Positions 7,913-17,416 of a DNA stretch of 64,000 bases are shown here, in pieces (positions within the stretch are counted from its first letter, which is position 1; each line of letters starts with the position of its first letter). This DNA comes from Bacillus mobilis. Lineage in GTDB: Bacteria > Bacillota > Bacilli > Bacillales > Bacillaceae_G. The position numbers and the translations under genes are program-made. The notes beneath the pieces are model-generated. The model had not been told where the DNA came from. It saw only the letters and a list, made by a program, of their open reading frames with translations, and made no database searches. The stretch spans positions 186,001-250,000 of the forward strand of contig NZ_MACF01000071.1 in NCBI RefSeq assembly GCF_001884045.1, in the 5' to 3' direction.

Positions 7913-8894
7913 CTCTTTGAACGATAATTCTTCCTTCTTTCTCTAGCTTTTTCACCGTACCTGTAATTGTTTGCTGCGCTTTCTCAGCATCCGTCATCTT
8001 AAGCGGTCCTAAGCCATCTAATTCTTCTAGAATCATCTCTTTACGGTTTGAAGACATACATGTAAATAATTTCTCTTTAATTTCTTCTTTTGCAATTTTA
8101 AGTGCTTTCGCAATGACACCGTTATCTGTAATTTCCTCTAATACACGGCGAAGTGCAAGATCTTCAAGACCAAGTAAGTCTTCAAAGACAAACATATTTT
8201 CTTTAATTTTTTCAGATAACTCATAATCAACTTCATCCAGCTTTTGAAAGACTGTTTTTTCAACGCCTCGTGAAACGTTATTTAAAATGTTCACGATTGT
8301 TTTTAAGCCATCTGTTTTATTAATTGCACTAAATGCCATATTATTTAATTTTGCTTTTAATAACTCACCAATTTGATTAATGAGTTCACCGTCAACTTGC
8401 TCTAGTTTCGCAATACCCATTACCGTTTCTACTCGCTTATGATCTGGCAATCTCTCAATTAACTGCGAAGCAAGTTGTGGTTTAATATAAGAAGCAATAA
8501 TTGCAATTGTTTGTGGTGATTCATCATTAAGCACTGTAAGAAGTGGCTCTAAATCTGTAAGCGAATTTAAGAATTCAAATGGATTATCTTTGTTATACCA
8601 AAGGTCTTCCAATAATTTTTCAAGCTCATCTTCTGGCATATTTTTAAATATGCGTCGAATGTACTCTTTATCTGGAGTGATTAAGTTCAATTCTTTTACA
8701 TTAAGTTCATATAAGAATTCCCCTAGTACATTCTCTAACGTTTCTGGTTTATATACACGAAACTTCGCGATTTCACGAAGTAACACTTCTTTTTCCTCAG
8801 CCGTCATATATTCAATGACTTTCGCTGCCACCTCTTCATTTAATGTACGAATGAGGATGGCAGCTTTTTCTTTGGAGGAGATTTCATCTAACAT
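7890..8894 (-). CDS. fliG: Flagellar motor switch protein FliG
   Basis: FliG forms the top of the C-ring, binds FliF and the MotA stator loops, and converts ion flow into torque. The 334-residue protein has normal length. Its N-terminal domain begins SSKEKAAILIRTLNEEVAAK. The middle domain carries the FliM-binding EHPQ-like region (LLTVLNDESPQTIAIIASYI; canonical EHPQ reads ESPQ here). The C-terminal domain contains the charged torque helix (ITDNGVIAKALKIAKEEIKE) and ends GPLKMTDAEKAQQTITGTVK. It lies 13 bases after fliF, in the standard order. Confidence 0.96.
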   Translation of the reverse strand: MLDEISSKEKAAILIRTLNEEVAAKVIEYMTAEEKEVLLREIAKFRVYKPETLENVLGEFLYELNVKELNLITPDKEYIRRIFKNMPEDELEKLLEDLWYNKDNPFEFLNSLTDLEPLLTVLNDESPQTIAIIASYIKPQLASQLIERLPDHKRVETVMGIAKLEQVDGELINQIGELLKAKLNNMAFSAINKTDGLKTIVNILNNVSRGVEKTVFQKLDEVDYELSEKIKENMFVFEDLLGLEDLALRRVLEEITDNGVIAKALKIAKEEIKEKLFTCMSSNRKEMILEELDGLGPLKMTDAEKAQQTITGTVKKLEKEGRIIVQRGEDDVLI

Positions 8895-8907
8895 CGTTGT
8901 TCCTCCC

Positions 8908-10488
8908 TTACTGTCCGTTTAACCATTTTTTAATTACTTTTGCAGTACCTTCTACATGTTCCTTCGTAGCATCCTGTACTTGTTCATCTAACGTCGGTTC
9001 TTTCGGTTCTTCTGGTTCAGGTCTTGCTTTTGGCTCTGGTACTATTTTCTCTTCAGGAATTTCCATAATACTTTCACTACTTGCAGCAACTTCCTCTTCT
9101 GCTAAGTATTCTTCATATTCCTCTTCTTCTTTCTTTCTCTTACGTCTTGCTAAGAAGAACCATAATAGACCAACGAGCGCTAACACGCCTCCTGTAATTC
9201 CACCGATTAACCACCAGTTCATACCACTTGCTTCTGGCTCTTTCTTCTTCTCTTCTTTCGGTTGATCAAACTGAACTGTTACCACATTAACTTGACCATT
9301 TGTAAAGTTTCCATTTTGATCAGCTTGAAGTCCAGCTGCTGTACCAATTGCTTCTTTGAAAGTTGTCATATCAATTCTTCGTTTTACTAACGTATCATTA
9401 TCTACCCATACAACAACATTTGTTTTCGTTAATTCTGGATGTTTCTTAATCGTTTCAACTGTTTTATCTATTTCATAGTTTTCGATTTTGTTACCATTTT
9501 TATTATCGTAGACGATTTTGCCATTTTGATTATTGTTCGTACCGTAGTTTGGCACTTCGCCGTTTGCCGTAATGCCAGCACCTTGCTTCGCATCTGCTCC
9601 TTCTTGCGCAGTAGAACTTTCCTCTTGCTCTTGTTTACTACGAAGTACACCTTTATCACCATATTTTTCAGACTGACGTGTAACTTCGTCGTAGTTCACA
9701 GATACTTTCGTATTCACTTTATATTCATTCGGCTTAAACATCGTCATTAACGTTGCATCGATATCTTGCTTTAATTTACCTTCAATTTGGTGTTGCATCT
9801 CTACTTCTTTCTCATAAGAAGAAGAACTACTAGAATGCGCTTCATCTGCCCCTTTTGAGATCACACCTTTTTTGCTATCTATAACACTCACTTCTTCGGC
9901 TTTTACACCAGGAACTGCCGCACTAATCATTTGCTGTACACCCGCAACTTGATCAGCCGTTAATAGTTGACCACGTTTCACACCAACTGTAATCGCCGCT
10001 GTCCCCTTTGCTTTTTCTTCATCAAAAATTGTCTCTTTTTCAGGTAATGTAATTTGAACATTTGCCGTTTCTATTGCCGCAAAGTTTCTTACAATATCTT
10101 GCTCTAATTGCTTTTTCGTACCGACAATTTGCTTCATTTTTTTATCTTGCTCACTTGAACCGAGCGAGCTTTCTAATAAAATTTCCTCACCGCTTTTTGA
10201 ATTAAACGGTAATCCCATTCCATTCATTTCTTTTCGAACCCATGGAGCATCATTCTTTTGCACACGAATCGAACCATCGGCTGCTAATTGGTAATCGACA
10301 CCTAGCTTCGATAATTCTGCTGTAATCTCTTGCTTGTCTGCATCATTTAAATTTTGATATACAACAACATATTTATCTGGCAAGGTGAAGTATAAAAGTG
10401 CTCCTGTTACAATTGCTAAAAGCGCAGCACCAATGACTAACTTATGCCACGTCTTTAACGATTGGAAAACATTTTTTAACTTTTCCAT
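8908..10488 (-). CDS. fliF: Flagellar MS-ring protein FliF
   Basis: FliF assembles the MS ring in the cytoplasmic membrane, the base on which the motor and export gate are built. The 526-residue protein has a transmembrane helix near the N terminus (about 15-36), ring-building YscJ-type domains (VVYQNLNDADKQEITAELSK; NFAAIETANVQITLPEKETI), a second transmembrane helix about 425-447 and a charged cytoplasmic tail. The tail ends VIKKWLNGQ, the usual FliG-binding end. Between the membrane helices is a low-complexity acidic and Asn-rich stretch. The order fliE-fliF-fliG is conserved. Confidence 0.96.
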   Translation of the reverse strand: MEKLKNVFQSLKTWHKLVIGAALLAIVTGALLYFTLPDKYVVVYQNLNDADKQEITAELSKLGVDYQLAADGSIRVQKNDAPWVRKEMNGMGLPFNSKSGEEILLESSLGSSEQDKKMKQIVGTKKQLEQDIVRNFAAIETANVQITLPEKETIFDEEKAKGTAAITVGVKRGQLLTADQVAGVQQMISAAVPGVKAEEVSVIDSKKGVISKGADEAHSSSSSSYEKEVEMQHQIEGKLKQDIDATLMTMFKPNEYKVNTKVSVNYDEVTRQSEKYGDKGVLRSKQEQEESSTAQEGADAKQGAGITANGEVPNYGTNNNQNGKIVYDNKNGNKIENYEIDKTVETIKKHPELTKTNVVVWVDNDTLVKRRIDMTTFKEAIGTAAGLQADQNGNFTNGQVNVVTVQFDQPKEEKKKEPEASGMNWWLIGGITGGVLALVGLLWFFLARRKRKKEEEEYEEYLAEEEVAASSESIMEIPEEKIVPEPKARPEPEEPKEPTLDEQVQDATKEHVEGTAKVIKKWLNGQ

Positions 10489-10510
10489 TTAAACACACCC
10501 GTCCATTTTC

Positions 10511-10810
10511 CTAAATTTGCATATTAATTAGTGACTTATAATTTTCAATAAGATTATCACGTACAAGAGCAGCCGTTTTCATTTGAGACTCAGCTTTCTT
10601 TTGCTGAATTAAAACGTCATGTGTTTCTCCTACCCCTTTTGTTAATAAATCATATACCGCTGTTTGCGCATTGTTTTGCGTTTGATTCATATCTTCCAAT
10701 AAATCGATAAACTTTTTCCCCTCGACTACAGGTGTTTCTGAAGTTTTCGGTGCACCAATTGACTGAATCGCGCCAAATGGCTGTGTATGTAACATTGGTT
10801 GGATTTTCAT
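10511..10810 (-). CDS. fliE: Flagellar hook-basal body protein FliE
   Basis: FliE is a small rod component thought to join the MS ring to the rod. The 99-residue protein matches the family length and shows its C-terminal core (NNAQTAVYDLLTKGVGETHD, then VLIQQKKAESQMKTAALVRD, ending YKSLINMQI). The N-terminal third is variable. It lies between flgC and fliF, as in most Firmicutes. Confidence 0.93.
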   Translation of the reverse strand: MKIQPMLHTQPFGAIQSIGAPKTSETPVVEGKKFIDLLEDMNQTQNNAQTAVYDLLTKGVGETHDVLIQQKKAESQMKTAALVRDNLIENYKSLINMQI

Positions 10811-10827
10811 CTTCCCCTATTCCCCCT

Positions 10828-11241
10828 TTATCCTCGGCCGATTTCTAAATCTTTATCAAGCATTTTTTTATTCGCATTTAATACACTTGTATTTGCTTCG
10901 TACATTTTTTGAGCAACCATTACATTCGTCATTTCAGCAGTCACATCTACATTCGGATAACGTACATATCCTTCTTCATTAGCATGCGGATGCGTCGGAT
11001 CATACACTAAGTTTTCAGTTTTGTCCGCTTCAATACTTTTTATTTTCACTCCGTTAGTAGGTGCACTGTTTAACATATTTGCAAAGCTATTATTTGATTC
11101 AAGTACTACACTACGGCGCTCATACAAATCTGCCCCCGGAGCTGCCGTTGTATTTGCATTTACAATATTATTTGAAGTAACTTCCATCCATTTTCTCGCT
11201 GTTGTCAGCCCTGATCCACTTGCATTAATTGCCTGAAACAT
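10828..11241 (-). CDS. flgC: Flagellar basal-body rod protein FlgC
   Basis: FlgC is a proximal rod subunit. The 137-residue protein begins with the rod motif (FQAINASGSGLTTARKWMEV, then TSNNIVNANTT). It then has the FlgC-specific GYVRYPNVDVTAEMTNVMVA and the terminal helix KMYEANTSVLNANKKMLDKD. Length and both ends are typical. It follows flgB by 20 bases in the flgB-flgC-fliE order. Confidence 0.95.
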   Translation of the reverse strand: MFQAINASGSGLTTARKWMEVTSNNIVNANTTAAPGADLYERRSVVLESNNSFANMLNSAPTNGVKIKSIEADKTENLVYDPTHPHANEEGYVRYPNVDVTAEMTNVMVAQKMYEANTSVLNANKKMLDKDLEIGRG

Positions 11242-11261
11242 CGTTGTCTCTCCTTCTACTA

Positions 11262-11669
11262 TTAACGTCCACGCGCTGCTTGGTTAATTGCGTATTGTGT
11301 ATTAATCGCGTTAATTGAAACACCATATAATTGGTTTGCTTTCATTAAATCTAGCATTTCCGTCGTTACATCCACACTATTTCCATCTTTATTCGTTTGC
11401 ATTGATTTCGTTTGAATCTTTGCATACGTATTTTTCGCATTTACTGTCGGTAAGTGCATTTTATTCGTTTGATATAAATCTGGATTGCTGTTTAAATCTG
11501 CAGCATTACGCTTATATAATGCACTACTTTTATTCATTTGCTCAGCAAATGTAACGTCTTGTGCTTTATAGCCAGGTGTATTCGCATTTGCAATATTACT
11601 AGAAACGGTATTTCGTTTCGTCACTAAATAATTCATATAATGGCTTACATCACTCACTAAATCTGGCAT
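11262..11669 (-). CDS. flgB: Flagellar basal-body rod protein FlgB
   Basis: FlgB is the rod subunit next to FliE. The 135-residue form starting at MPDLVSDVSHYM is preferred over a GTG nine bases upstream because GGAAGGG lies at the right distance. The rod motif NTVSSNIANANTPGYKAQDV is near the N terminus. The C-terminal half has TKSMQTNKDGNSVDVTTEML and the terminal helix MKANQLYGVSINAINTQYAI. It opens the flgB-to-fliI unit after a 378-base gap. Confidence 0.95.
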   Translation of the reverse strand: MPDLVSDVSHYMNYLVTKRNTVSSNIANANTPGYKAQDVTFAEQMNKSSALYKRNAADLNSNPDLYQTNKMHLPTVNAKNTYAKIQTKSMQTNKDGNSVDVTTEMLDLMKANQLYGVSINAINTQYAINQAARGR

Positions 11670-12047
11670 ACTCCACACCCTTCCTTTTTAACTTATCATT
11701 TTGAACATAATGATCCACTGATGGAAGTTTCACTTCATTATTTAATTTCCTATATGTATTTATTAAAATATTTACTATTATGTACCCTTACATATTTTAT
11801 TCCATTTTTACATTGTTGTCTTTAGAAAAATACAAAAATATAAAAAGAATATAAAAAAACTGTATACGCGTAGGAATCTATATAACATTTCAATATATTT
11901 ACGACGAACTGAACCCTATTTTTATATTATTTAGATTACTTCTATTTTTTACAGCCATAAAATGAAACCTCAACCAGCGGAATTCTTTATTTACATGAAG
12001 GAATGGACCCCCTTTCAAAAAGAGGAATCCGTTCCCGCACATTAGTA
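11670..12047. other. Gene-free region before flgB
   Basis: This 378-base stretch has no plausible reading frame. It is extremely AT-rich between about 11740 and 11960. It must contain the promoter of the flgB-to-fliI unit if that unit is not read from upstream, but no convincing -35/-10 pair and no strict TTTT-N5-AAAA box could be picked by eye. A long hairpin at 12000-12035 marks the upstream edge. Confidence 0.5.
12000..12035 (-). terminator. Hairpin after the fliS/FliT-position unit
   Basis: GGAATGGA (12000-12007) pairs with TCCGTTCC (12028-12035) with one G:T, and inner bases CCCTTT and AGAGG extend the stem. It lies just past the stop of the 12048 gene. A U-rich tail is not obvious on the minus strand, so termination is likely but not certain. 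Confidence 0.45.
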
Positions 12048-12320
12048 TTAATATTTACCGTAAAATGAATTTGCTTTCATTCGCCCATCATTTGTCATAA
12101 TCATTTCTTCCAAAATCTTTTGCTTATCACGAATATGCTGTGCTGCCTTAATGATGAATGGGCTTACTTCTGCCGCAACTTTCGAGCGCGTTTCTTCATC
12201 CAATGTCATCATCCAACGATTTAACATCGCGCTCTTCTCAGCAAACTCTCCATCTGACACTTGCAATTCACCGATTTCATTAAAACAGCCGACAAATGCT
12301 CGATAAATATCATTGTTCAT
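12048..12320 (-). CDS. Small protein in the FliT position, function unknown
   Basis: This 90-residue helical protein (NDIYRAFVGCFNEIGELQVS; LDEETRSKVAAEVSPFIIKA) has no membrane segment. The start at 12320 is chosen because GGAGCG precedes it; it overlaps the end of fliS by 11 bases, which implies coupled translation. In many Firmicutes the gene after fliS encodes FliT, the FliD chaperone. The size fits, but no FliT motif was recognised, so that role is inference from position. Confidence 0.7.
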   Translation of the reverse strand: MNNDIYRAFVGCFNEIGELQVSDGEFAEKSAMLNRWMMTLDEETRSKVAAEVSPFIIKAAQHIRDKQKILEEMIMTNDGRMKANSFYGKY

Positions 12321-12678
12321 TTTCAAGCGCTCCGCGGTAACCGTCTATTAAATCTTGTAACACTTTCACAATCGCATCAATATCTTTCGCTTCACGTGTT
12401 ACTTTCATCGTTTGAATTTGAACGCTAATCCAGTCATATAAACCATAAAGACTATCATATAAATCTTTCGTAATCTCAGGATTTAATTGAAGCTTTAATT
12501 CTTCAAAAATACGTTCCAACTTTTCAAGAAGTGCATCCCCTTCTTGTAGTTTAAAAGTATGTAAAAGTTCTTCTAAATTACGAAACTCTACAATACATCT
12601 TTCATAAATAAAAATTGTATTTTTAATCGGATTACTCGTCATAATATCATTTTGCATATAACGTTGCCATGCTTGCAT
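12310..12678 (-). CDS. fliS: Flagellin chaperone FliS
   Basis: FliS binds the C-terminal end of newly made flagellin and prevents polymerisation before export. The 122-residue protein is full length, all helical and has the family features: QRYMQNDIMTSNPIKNTIFI near the N terminus, CIVEFRNLEELLHTF (the usual ALRFI helix position) and YDWISVQIQTMKVTREAKDI. It follows fliD, its common neighbour. Confidence 0.92.
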   Translation of the reverse strand: MQAWQRYMQNDIMTSNPIKNTIFIYERCIVEFRNLEELLHTFKLQEGDALLEKLERIFEELKLQLNPEITKDLYDSLYGLYDWISVQIQTMKVTREAKDIDAIVKVLQDLIDGYRGALENEQ

Positions 12679-12700
12679 ACGATCACTTCCTCAACTTTCA

Positions 12701-14098
12701 TTAATCATCACTTTTTTGTTTTGTCATTGCTTTAATTGTTTTTAATTGGCTATCTAACGCCGCTAATGTACTTTCTAACTTTTGATACTTCTTCACGATT
12801 TCATCTTGCTTTTGTAAGTTTTGTGACTCAATGTCTTTTATCTTCTTATCTAAATCACTTACACGTGAATCAATGTTTTTTACACGTTCGCCAACTATAC
12901 CTTTATCACCGAATAATTTATCAAGTGGTTCTTCCATCATTTTTCCTAAACCGTTAGAACTAAAGAAAAATTGCTTCGCTGCATCTGGCTTTTCTTTTAA
13001 CGCTTTCGTTAATGCTTCATCATTAACTTCCATCGTTCCATCTTGTTTTAATTGAATACCAAATGAGAATAAATAATTACCATCTTGAGAAAATGTTACG
13101 ACATTATTCATCGCTTGGCGTACACTTTGCATAATCGTTTGCCCTTGGAAAGCTCCGCCTTTTCCAGCAAAGATATCTATTGTAGAAACAGCTTTATTAT
13201 AATCCGCTACCATCTTTTTAATAATATTTGATGCATCGGTTACGTTTGAGTCACTTACTGTAAACTTCAGTTCTAGTCCTTTTTGATCTGCAGCTTTTAC
13301 ATCTGAATCCGCTCCACCACTAGACTTATTTTCAACTATCGGATCTGTTACTTTTAAAAGCTCAACCTTCACACCAGGAAGTGTTTCAATTGTGTTGCTT
13401 GCGCTTTGTTCTTCGACACCATTGATACTATATATTGCATCTAACGCTTCATTAATCGTGTTTAATTTCACTTCCGTAGAACCTTCCACTTTCGAATAAA
13501 ACAAATCTGTAAGCACATTTGACGGTGTTTGTTCCAATTTAATATTATTCGCTGCCCCTTCTTTCGTAGAGGACATAAAAATTTTCTTACCAAGTGTATA
13601 TGCTGATACACCATAATCTCCATCATTAATTTTATTAATTAAATCTTTATATGTCATATCAGTTGTTACTTTTATTTCTTTTTCACCTAGTTTTATCGTT
13701 TCATTTCTTGGAAGCTTCGCATTTATATCCGTTATTTCATTAGATGCAATCTGATGACGCTGTGCAAGTTGATTAATTTTTATGTTAAAAGTTCCCGCAA
13801 TAGCCCCGCCATCTGCTTTTACATTAATATATCCGTCTTGTGATGTTGTTACCTTTTTTTCATTTCCTTTAAAGGCTGCTAAATTTTTAAATGTTTGCGT
13901 GAAAGAACTAAATTCCGATTTTAAACTTGTATATAAAAGTTTATCTTGTGAAAGGCTATTCTTTTCATTTGTATACGGCGTTTTCCTCATATCTAGCGCA
14001 TTCATTTCTAATTCAACGAAATTAGAAGTATCAATCATGTTATTTCCGAGGTTCCAAATCTGTTGTCTACCGCCAATACCTGTTAACGTTCCTGCCAT
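12701..14098 (-). CDS. fliD: Flagellar filament cap protein FliD
   Basis: FliD forms the pentameric cap at the filament tip and helps insert flagellin subunits. From the ATG at 14098, which has AAGGAGTGAG upstream, the protein has 465 residues; a GTG three codons earlier is less likely. The N-terminal domain contains IDTSNFVELEMNALDMRKTP and the Gln-His motif region INQLAQRHQIAS. The C-terminal domain has IKKMVADYNKAVSTIDIF and ends in a long coiled coil (RVSDLDKKIKDIESQNLQKQ). The order flgL-fliD-fliS is standard. Confidence 0.94.
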   Translation of the reverse strand: MAGTLTGIGGRQQIWNLGNNMIDTSNFVELEMNALDMRKTPYTNEKNSLSQDKLLYTSLKSEFSSFTQTFKNLAAFKGNEKKVTTSQDGYINVKADGGAIAGTFNIKINQLAQRHQIASNEITDINAKLPRNETIKLGEKEIKVTTDMTYKDLINKINDGDYGVSAYTLGKKIFMSSTKEGAANNIKLEQTPSNVLTDLFYSKVEGSTEVKLNTINEALDAIYSINGVEEQSASNTIETLPGVKVELLKVTDPIVENKSSGGADSDVKAADQKGLELKFTVSDSNVTDASNIIKKMVADYNKAVSTIDIFAGKGGAFQGQTIMQSVRQAMNNVVTFSQDGNYLFSFGIQLKQDGTMEVNDEALTKALKEKPDAAKQFFFSSNGLGKMMEEPLDKLFGDKGIVGERVKNIDSRVSDLDKKIKDIESQNLQKQDEIVKKYQKLESTLAALDSQLKTIKAMTKQKSDD

Positions 14099-14118
14099 AT
14101 TTCTCACTCCTTATTTTT

Positions 14119-14982
14119 TTACATGTAGTCTAAAATACTCGTTTTACTCATCGTGCTAACCGCTTTAAGCGTCGCTTCATACGTCGCATTAATATACGCC
14201 AAATCAGAAATTGCTACAGCTAAATCAACATCTTCAATTTCTTTACGATTTTCTTGAAGCGCTAGATTTTGCTCGCTTAAAATTGTCTTAAACGTATCTA
14301 CAGTGTTCATCGTTGCTCCTACTTCTGTTGTACGATTAATAACACCATCCAAGTTTTTCTTATTTTCCGCTAAAAACGGCTGTAACGCCTTTTGATCACC
14401 ACTTTGCATCGCGTCTTTCATCTTTACTAACGTTTGAATAACAGGGGTTAGTAAGTTCTCGCCATTACGAAACGCTTTAATTTCATAACCATCATTCAGC
14501 TTCCACATTACATCTTTTTCGCCGCCCTGGTATGTTCCATCATCTGCAAATGGAGGTTTCTCTGCACTATCTCCACCAAACAGATAGCGACCTTGCTCTT
14601 TCGTATTCGCTAAATATACAACTTGTTTTAAAATTTGATCGATTTCGGCACCGATTGCCTTTAATTCTTTTTCACCATTTGGTCCATTTAACGCTTGTAT
14701 TGTTAATTGATCTGCTCTCGTTAAAGATTTCACAATACCTGATAATGTAGTTTCTGTCTGACTTAGTACATTTTTAGAATCCGCTATATCTTTTTGCATT
14801 TGTTCAATATTCGCCAACGAATGTTGAATCGCGAATGATTTACTTGCTGCAAGTGGATCTTCGCTCATAAGAAGATTTTTCTTCCCTGAAGTTACTTGAT
14901 TTCGATGATATTGCTGCTGCACATTTAAATCCATTAGCTGATTCTTTGCCCAATTTGCATTTTGAAATGTAGATACTCTCAT
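14119..14982 (-). CDS. flgL: Hook-filament junction protein FlgL
   Basis: FlgL forms the second junction zone between hook and filament. The 287-residue protein is homologous to flagellin at both ends: N-terminal MRVSTFQNANWAKNQLMDLN with the SGKKNLLMSEDPLAASKSF block, and C-terminal DLAVAISDLAYINATYEATL followed by KAVSTMSKTSILDYM. The central part has the FlgL pattern GRYLFGGDSAEKPPFADDG. It lies between flgK and fliD. Confidence 0.94.
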   Translation of the reverse strand: MRVSTFQNANWAKNQLMDLNVQQQYHRNQVTSGKKNLLMSEDPLAASKSFAIQHSLANIEQMQKDIADSKNVLSQTETTLSGIVKSLTRADQLTIQALNGPNGEKELKAIGAEIDQILKQVVYLANTKEQGRYLFGGDSAEKPPFADDGTYQGGEKDVMWKLNDGYEIKAFRNGENLLTPVIQTLVKMKDAMQSGDQKALQPFLAENKKNLDGVINRTTEVGATMNTVDTFKTILSEQNLALQENRKEIEDVDLAVAISDLAYINATYEATLKAVSTMSKTSILDYM

Positions 14983-15023
14983 TTCTATCTCCTCCTTACT
15001 TATTTTGAATCAATTACTATTCC

Positions 15024-16322
15024 CTATCGGATAATCGAAAACAGACTATCAAACACTTCATTCATCGTAGAAATAGCTTTAGAGTTTGCTACGAAGTATT
15101 TTTGGAAGGCCATTAAATTTACCATTTCCTCTTCCATGTTCACGCCTTCGACACTCATCTTTTCTTGCTGAATACCTTCTAATAAATCTCCATGAATTTT
15201 TTGATAACCATTCACTTCACTTTTATCAGATGCTACCTTGACGATGAATTGGTCCAATGCTTTTTTATAGGAAAGACCTTCTTTATAATTGTCATCTGTA
15301 ATTCCTGCCAGTTTATTTGCAGTTTCAGCAGATATTTTCATTTTCGAAAAATCATTCACAAATTCTGGATTTAGCTTCAACTCTTTCGCATAATCCCCAA
15401 CGAAGAATTCTTTTCCCATCACTGTATTTACTTCATTTTTCATTGAACTCATTAAGTCTTCAAGATTTTTCTTATAACTAGCAATCTGCCCTTTCGTATC
15501 AACCGCTGATTTTATTGCACCACTAGTTAAAGGGATTTCCGAACCATATATTTCAACTGACATTGGCTCTTTCGTTTTATTTAATTGGAGCGGATATGTA
15601 TCTTGTCCATTTACTGTTAAAACGCCATTCATTCTAACACTTGCGATATTAGGATTCATAGATTCATAAGATACTTCTATATTGGCGTACTTTGACATTT
15701 CTGTAACGATGCGGTCACGTTCGTCTAAAAGTTGATTCGGTACTTGTGTACCAGCTTGCCCAATTTTTTTATTTGCCTCTGCTAAACTAGCAGCAAGACG
15801 ATTAAATTCATTAACATGTGCTTCAATATCTTCTGTCGTCTGCGCTTCTACTGAATCTAAGTTTTTCGCAAGTTTATTTACCTGACTTGTAAACTTTCCA
15901 GTTTCAGAAATTAGCGTATCATAATAGTTTGATTGATCCGGATTTTTTGCAACTTCCCGAAAAGCATTAAAGAATCCATCCATTAAACTAGATATTGAAT
16001 TTTTCCCTGTCGTTCCTACCATAGACTCTACTCGTGATAAAACAGAATTCTTATAATTATAGTAAGCAAGCTGAGATAATTGGTCGTTAAACTGTTTCGT
16101 TTTCACTTCATCTGTAATACGATCAACACCTAACGTTTGTACACCGTATCCTATTCTTTGTTCCGGCGTATGCCCATTACTTGCTCCAACAGAACCGAAA
16201 TTTACCGCTTGACGTACATATCCAGGTGTATGAATGTTAGACAAGTTTTGTTTCGTCGTTTGTAATCCCATTTGTGCCGCTAACATGCCCGATAACGGGG
16301 TATTATAATCAGATAATCTCAT
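15024..16322 (-). CDS. flgK: Hook-filament junction protein FlgK
   Basis: FlgK forms the first junction zone on the hook. The 432-residue protein, on the short side for FlgK, starts with the rod/hook motif (NTPLSGMLAAQMGLQTTKQN, then LSNIHTPGYVRQAV). A helical region follows (SISSLMDGFFNAFREVAKNP), and it ends with VNMEEEMVNLMAFQKYFVAN and SKAISTMNEVFDSLFSIIR, the family C-terminal signature. It follows the flgN-like chaperone gene by 17 bases. Confidence 0.95.
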   Translation of the reverse strand: MRLSDYNTPLSGMLAAQMGLQTTKQNLSNIHTPGYVRQAVNFGSVGASNGHTPEQRIGYGVQTLGVDRITDEVKTKQFNDQLSQLAYYNYKNSVLSRVESMVGTTGKNSISSLMDGFFNAFREVAKNPDQSNYYDTLISETGKFTSQVNKLAKNLDSVEAQTTEDIEAHVNEFNRLAASLAEANKKIGQAGTQVPNQLLDERDRIVTEMSKYANIEVSYESMNPNIASVRMNGVLTVNGQDTYPLQLNKTKEPMSVEIYGSEIPLTSGAIKSAVDTKGQIASYKKNLEDLMSSMKNEVNTVMGKEFFVGDYAKELKLNPEFVNDFSKMKISAETANKLAGITDDNYKEGLSYKKALDQFIVKVASDKSEVNGYQKIHGDLLEGIQQEKMSVEGVNMEEEMVNLMAFQKYFVANSKAISTMNEVFDSLFSIIR

Positions 16323-16339
16323 AATGCTTCACTTCCCCT

Positions 16340-16792
16340 TTACAATAGTTCGTTCATAAAGATTTGCGAATTATTGTTTCGTTCTAAGTTATATTCAGAA
16401 ACAGAATCCACAATACTTTCTGTAGTTTTTAATAGTACGTTTAAGTAATATTGATTTTTCAAAAGAATCATTTTTACATTCTCTTCTAATTCAGTTAAGT
16501 TTTTTTGTAATTTTTCTATTTTTTCAATTTCTTCTTGAGAAAAATACAAAAATAACGCACTTACGCGAAATGATTCCACTCCTTGTTCTTTACAAAATTG
16601 AACAACCATTTCTTCAAATGAATTTGATAACTTTTTTAAACCATCAATGTATTGCAATTGCTCTACTTGCAGTTTTTGAACCGCATTTACATTTTTATGT
16701 TTTAAATTCTCATATATTTGTTCTCCAAGCGCTTGAATGTTTTCATATGCTTTTTGAATAATAACGAGCTTTTCATATAATTGTATATACAT
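16340..16792 (-). CDS. FlgN-like export chaperone
   Basis: This 150-residue protein is all helical and coiled-coil (YEKLVIIQKAYENIQALGEQ; EEIEKIEKLQKNLTELEENV). FlgN is the chaperone of FlgK and FlgL, is poorly conserved, has this length and usually lies directly upstream of flgK, exactly as here. The assignment depends on position and fold character; no invariant motif could be checked. Confidence 0.7.
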   Translation of the reverse strand: MYIQLYEKLVIIQKAYENIQALGEQIYENLKHKNVNAVQKLQVEQLQYIDGLKKLSNSFEEMVVQFCKEQGVESFRVSALFLYFSQEEIEKIEKLQKNLTELEENVKMILLKNQYYLNVLLKTTESIVDSVSEYNLERNNNSQIFMNELL

Positions 16793-16808
16793 ATAGCTTC
16801 CTTCCCTT

Positions 16809-17273
16809 TTACAAGACTAAATTTACAATTAAACCGTGGATTTCTCCAATTTGATTTAACATTTCTAAATGTCCCGTTTTTGTATTAATTAAATTCATAA
16901 CATCTTCTAACTCATTTAATCCCATTTCCGCCTGCTTCACAATCGTCATTTTTTGTGAATATCCATAACGCGGATGACGAGACATGACATCTTTATATTG
17001 CAATACATTATCAACGTAAAAATTCAAAAATGATTTTACTGTATTTTTGTATTCCATTACGTTATCAAGTGTTAATTCCATTTCAATTTTCTCTTTAATT
17101 TCTCCAATATTATCAACAAACGCTTCCATTTGTTCTAACAATTTATCTTTTTTCGGATCTGCATGCAAATTATCCGAAAATGCAAGTCCTGTCCTGACAT
17201 TTGCTTCTTTCGGCATTTGAGTAGCAGGCGGTATATGCGATAAAATTGGATTATGCGAGATAGAACGCAGCAT
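16809..17273 (-). CDS. YaaR-family (DUF327) protein at the head of the flgK unit
   Basis: The 154-residue protein begins at an ATG with AGGTG upstream; an earlier GTG is less likely. The C-terminal part has the DUF327/YaaR pattern: LDNVMEYKNTVKSFLNFYVD, then QKMTIVKQAEMGLNELED and a final short helix (GHLEMLNQIGEIHGLIVNLV). YaaR proteins have no settled function; this one heads the flgN-flgK-flgL-fliD-fliS unit, so a flagellar role such as FlgM-like or chaperone activity is possible, but that is only inference. It is divergent from the plus-strand pair at 17417. Confidence 0.75.
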   Translation of the reverse strand: MLRSISHNPILSHIPPATQMPKEANVRTGLAFSDNLHADPKKDKLLEQMEAFVDNIGEIKEKIEMELTLDNVMEYKNTVKSFLNFYVDNVLQYKDVMSRHPRYGYSQKMTIVKQAEMGLNELEDVMNLINTKTGHLEMLNQIGEIHGLIVNLVL

Positions 17274-17416
17274 ATATATCACCTATTTATTTTTTTATTT
17301 CTTCCTAAAGTTAATCGTAAAATCTAGTTATTTATAATTATACTCTGAACACTAATATTTTGCAGTTATTTTTTATAGAAGATATGTTACAATTTAGCAT
17401 GAGGTGGCACAATTCT

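Noticed and set aside
11670-12047. MogR box or clear promoter before flgB
   Set aside because: The region is A/T-rich, but no strict TTTT-N5-AAAA and no good -35/-10 pair was found by eye.
17360-17416. Earlier ATG codons for the SLOG-like gene
   Set aside because: The GAGGTGG ribosome site at 17401 lies inside that extension and fits the ATG at 17417.
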